Assembly: GCA_949825045.1 (NCBI GenBank)
Contig: OX463824.1
Span: forward strand, 28,676,001-28,740,000
DNA length: 64,000 nt
Direction: 5' to 3'
DNA from: Argyresthia goedartella
Lineage: Eukaryota > Arthropoda > Insecta > Lepidoptera > Argyresthiidae
The notes beneath the pieces are model-generated. The model was given only the letters and a program-made list of their open reading frames with translations, did no database searches and had not been told where the DNA came from. Shown one piece after another: positions 63,301 to 64,000 of this stretch. The position numbers were made by a program, and so were the translations under genes. The first letter of the stretch is position 1. The number at the start of each line of letters is the position of its first letter.

Positions 63301-64000
63301 TTGCAAGTTCAATTAACATTTTTATTAAAATAGGAATTACCAAAAAACGATTACACATTTCCTCCTTTTTTTAGAGAATTCTTATCTTTTCAAATATGCG
63401 TACAGCGAAACGTAGGTAATGTTTTTTGACCACAGACCAGATTTAAACATATTATTTGCGTTTCGTTACATAATTTTACAAAGTATTTTCAGATTTTCAA
63501 AAAATCATATCTTAAAAACTATTGAGTTCCTCAACCTGAAACTTTCAGGAAGATGATCAAATGACCCCAACTTTACGCTAATAAAGTTTGGACGCCATAG
63601 CGAGTACGTCATCCGCTAAAGGGAGCGAAACAGCCTCCTATTGTTTATTTGTTTTTTTTTCTTCAAATACAGCTAATTCTGATACAAATAAACATTTAAT
63701 ATTAATTGTATATTTGTAAGAGCAATTACTATTTGTATACCGACATAATATAACTAAGCACAAAACTCAAACTCTGCAATAAAATATTTTTTTCGATAAC
63801 ATCGGATGCGTTCTGTTTACCAGAGTTAGCGATGAACGAACAAAATGGCGATACAAATAATCTCTTGTATGGCCGCTCAACAAATTGAAATAAATGTCGA
63901 ACGTCCTTTATCATGCTGCAGCCTTATGGCGTCACTTCAAGTTCATAGCGTGTGTCTATGGTTCATCTCATGCTCATACAATTTCATCGATTGCGGGGTA
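60385..64000 (+). repeat. Bruce intron filled with dispersed repeats
   Basis: At 60571-60606 AAGTGCGAGTCGGACTCGCG is a motif I associate with abundant moth and butterfly repeats. At 62042-62420 three ~125-bp units share GCGGTCAAACG, GATTTTAATG(C/T)GGATTT, TTGTAGT and GGTTCTTAGAT.. blocks. At 62628-62830 a G-rich block (GGGGGAGGG.GATAGATGCCC, CCGCGGAAATGCC) occurs twice. At 62905-63150 a copy of repeat R2 is found. The rest to 64000 is AT-rich with no exon seen; the window ends inside the intron. Confidence 0.6.

Noticed and set aside
1..64000. CRISPR arrays, bacterial operons, rRNA genes or functional tRNA genes
   Set aside because: Spliced genes and eukaryotic transposons dominate. Only tRNA-like SINE-type heads were found, without full cloverleaf sequence that I could support.

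Overview
The window is insect genomic DNA, most likely from a moth or butterfly. That assignment is an inference from the transposon repertoire and the style of the dispersed repeats; no marker gene settles it. It carries parts of two single-copy host genes, both on the + strand, in a sea of nested transposable elements. The left gene is the 3' part of protein O-mannosyltransferase 2 (POMT2, 'twisted' in flies). Seven exons between 352 and 25252 join in consistent splice phases and end in a stop codon. The right gene is the 5' end of the giant E2/E3 ubiquitin enzyme and apoptosis inhibitor Bruce/BIRC6. Its start codon is at 57658, and four exons run up to the first residues of the BIR domain before the window ends inside an intron.

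The POMT2 introns (0.35-25 kb) hold two degenerate LINE copies in the first 7 kb, several MITEs and hairpins, and a remarkable 'Russian doll' at 10.7-22.3 kb. A LINE copy was entered by a small TIR element, which was entered by a 10.4-kb hAT transposon (8-bp target duplication GCCCGTGG). The hAT was in turn entered by a MITE containing a BEL/Pao retrotransposon (5-bp duplication GTTGT) and by a second copy of the same LINE family. That BEL/Pao copy has two in-frame deletions (539 and 210 codons) that remove reverse transcriptase and part of integrase but leave one long pol frame.

The region from 25.25 to 57.2 kb has no host gene that I can recognise. It contains a giant inverted repeat (26705-36736): two 1714-bp arms around a 127-bp spacer, each arm carrying outward-facing exons of the same unknown zinc-finger-like gene. 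A complete, apparently intact BEL/Pao element with a 2027-codon frame sits in the left arm. Next come a decayed copia element (36.8-41.2 kb), LINE tails, a decayed envelope-like fragment (41.9-42.3 kb), a foldback with two tRNA-like heads (44.05-44.47 kb) and an unknown transposon-like gene remnant (44.6-45.5 kb). Last is a second hAT transposase on the - strand, split by a young BEL/Pao copy (46905-54410, duplication GCTGC). This second Pao is the full-length relative of the internally deleted copy at 12 kb.

From 57.6 kb onward lie the Bruce exons and introns. The last intron seen holds repeats that also occur at the far left of the window (about 125-bp units) and inside the 55-kb hAT remnant (about 118-bp units). 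Recurrent short, nearly perfect inverted duplications with 2-10 nt spacers (3.3, 10.7, 24.5, 26.3 and 40.4 kb) are a second pattern; in at least two cases they interrupt retrotransposon coding sequence and look like fold-back template switching.
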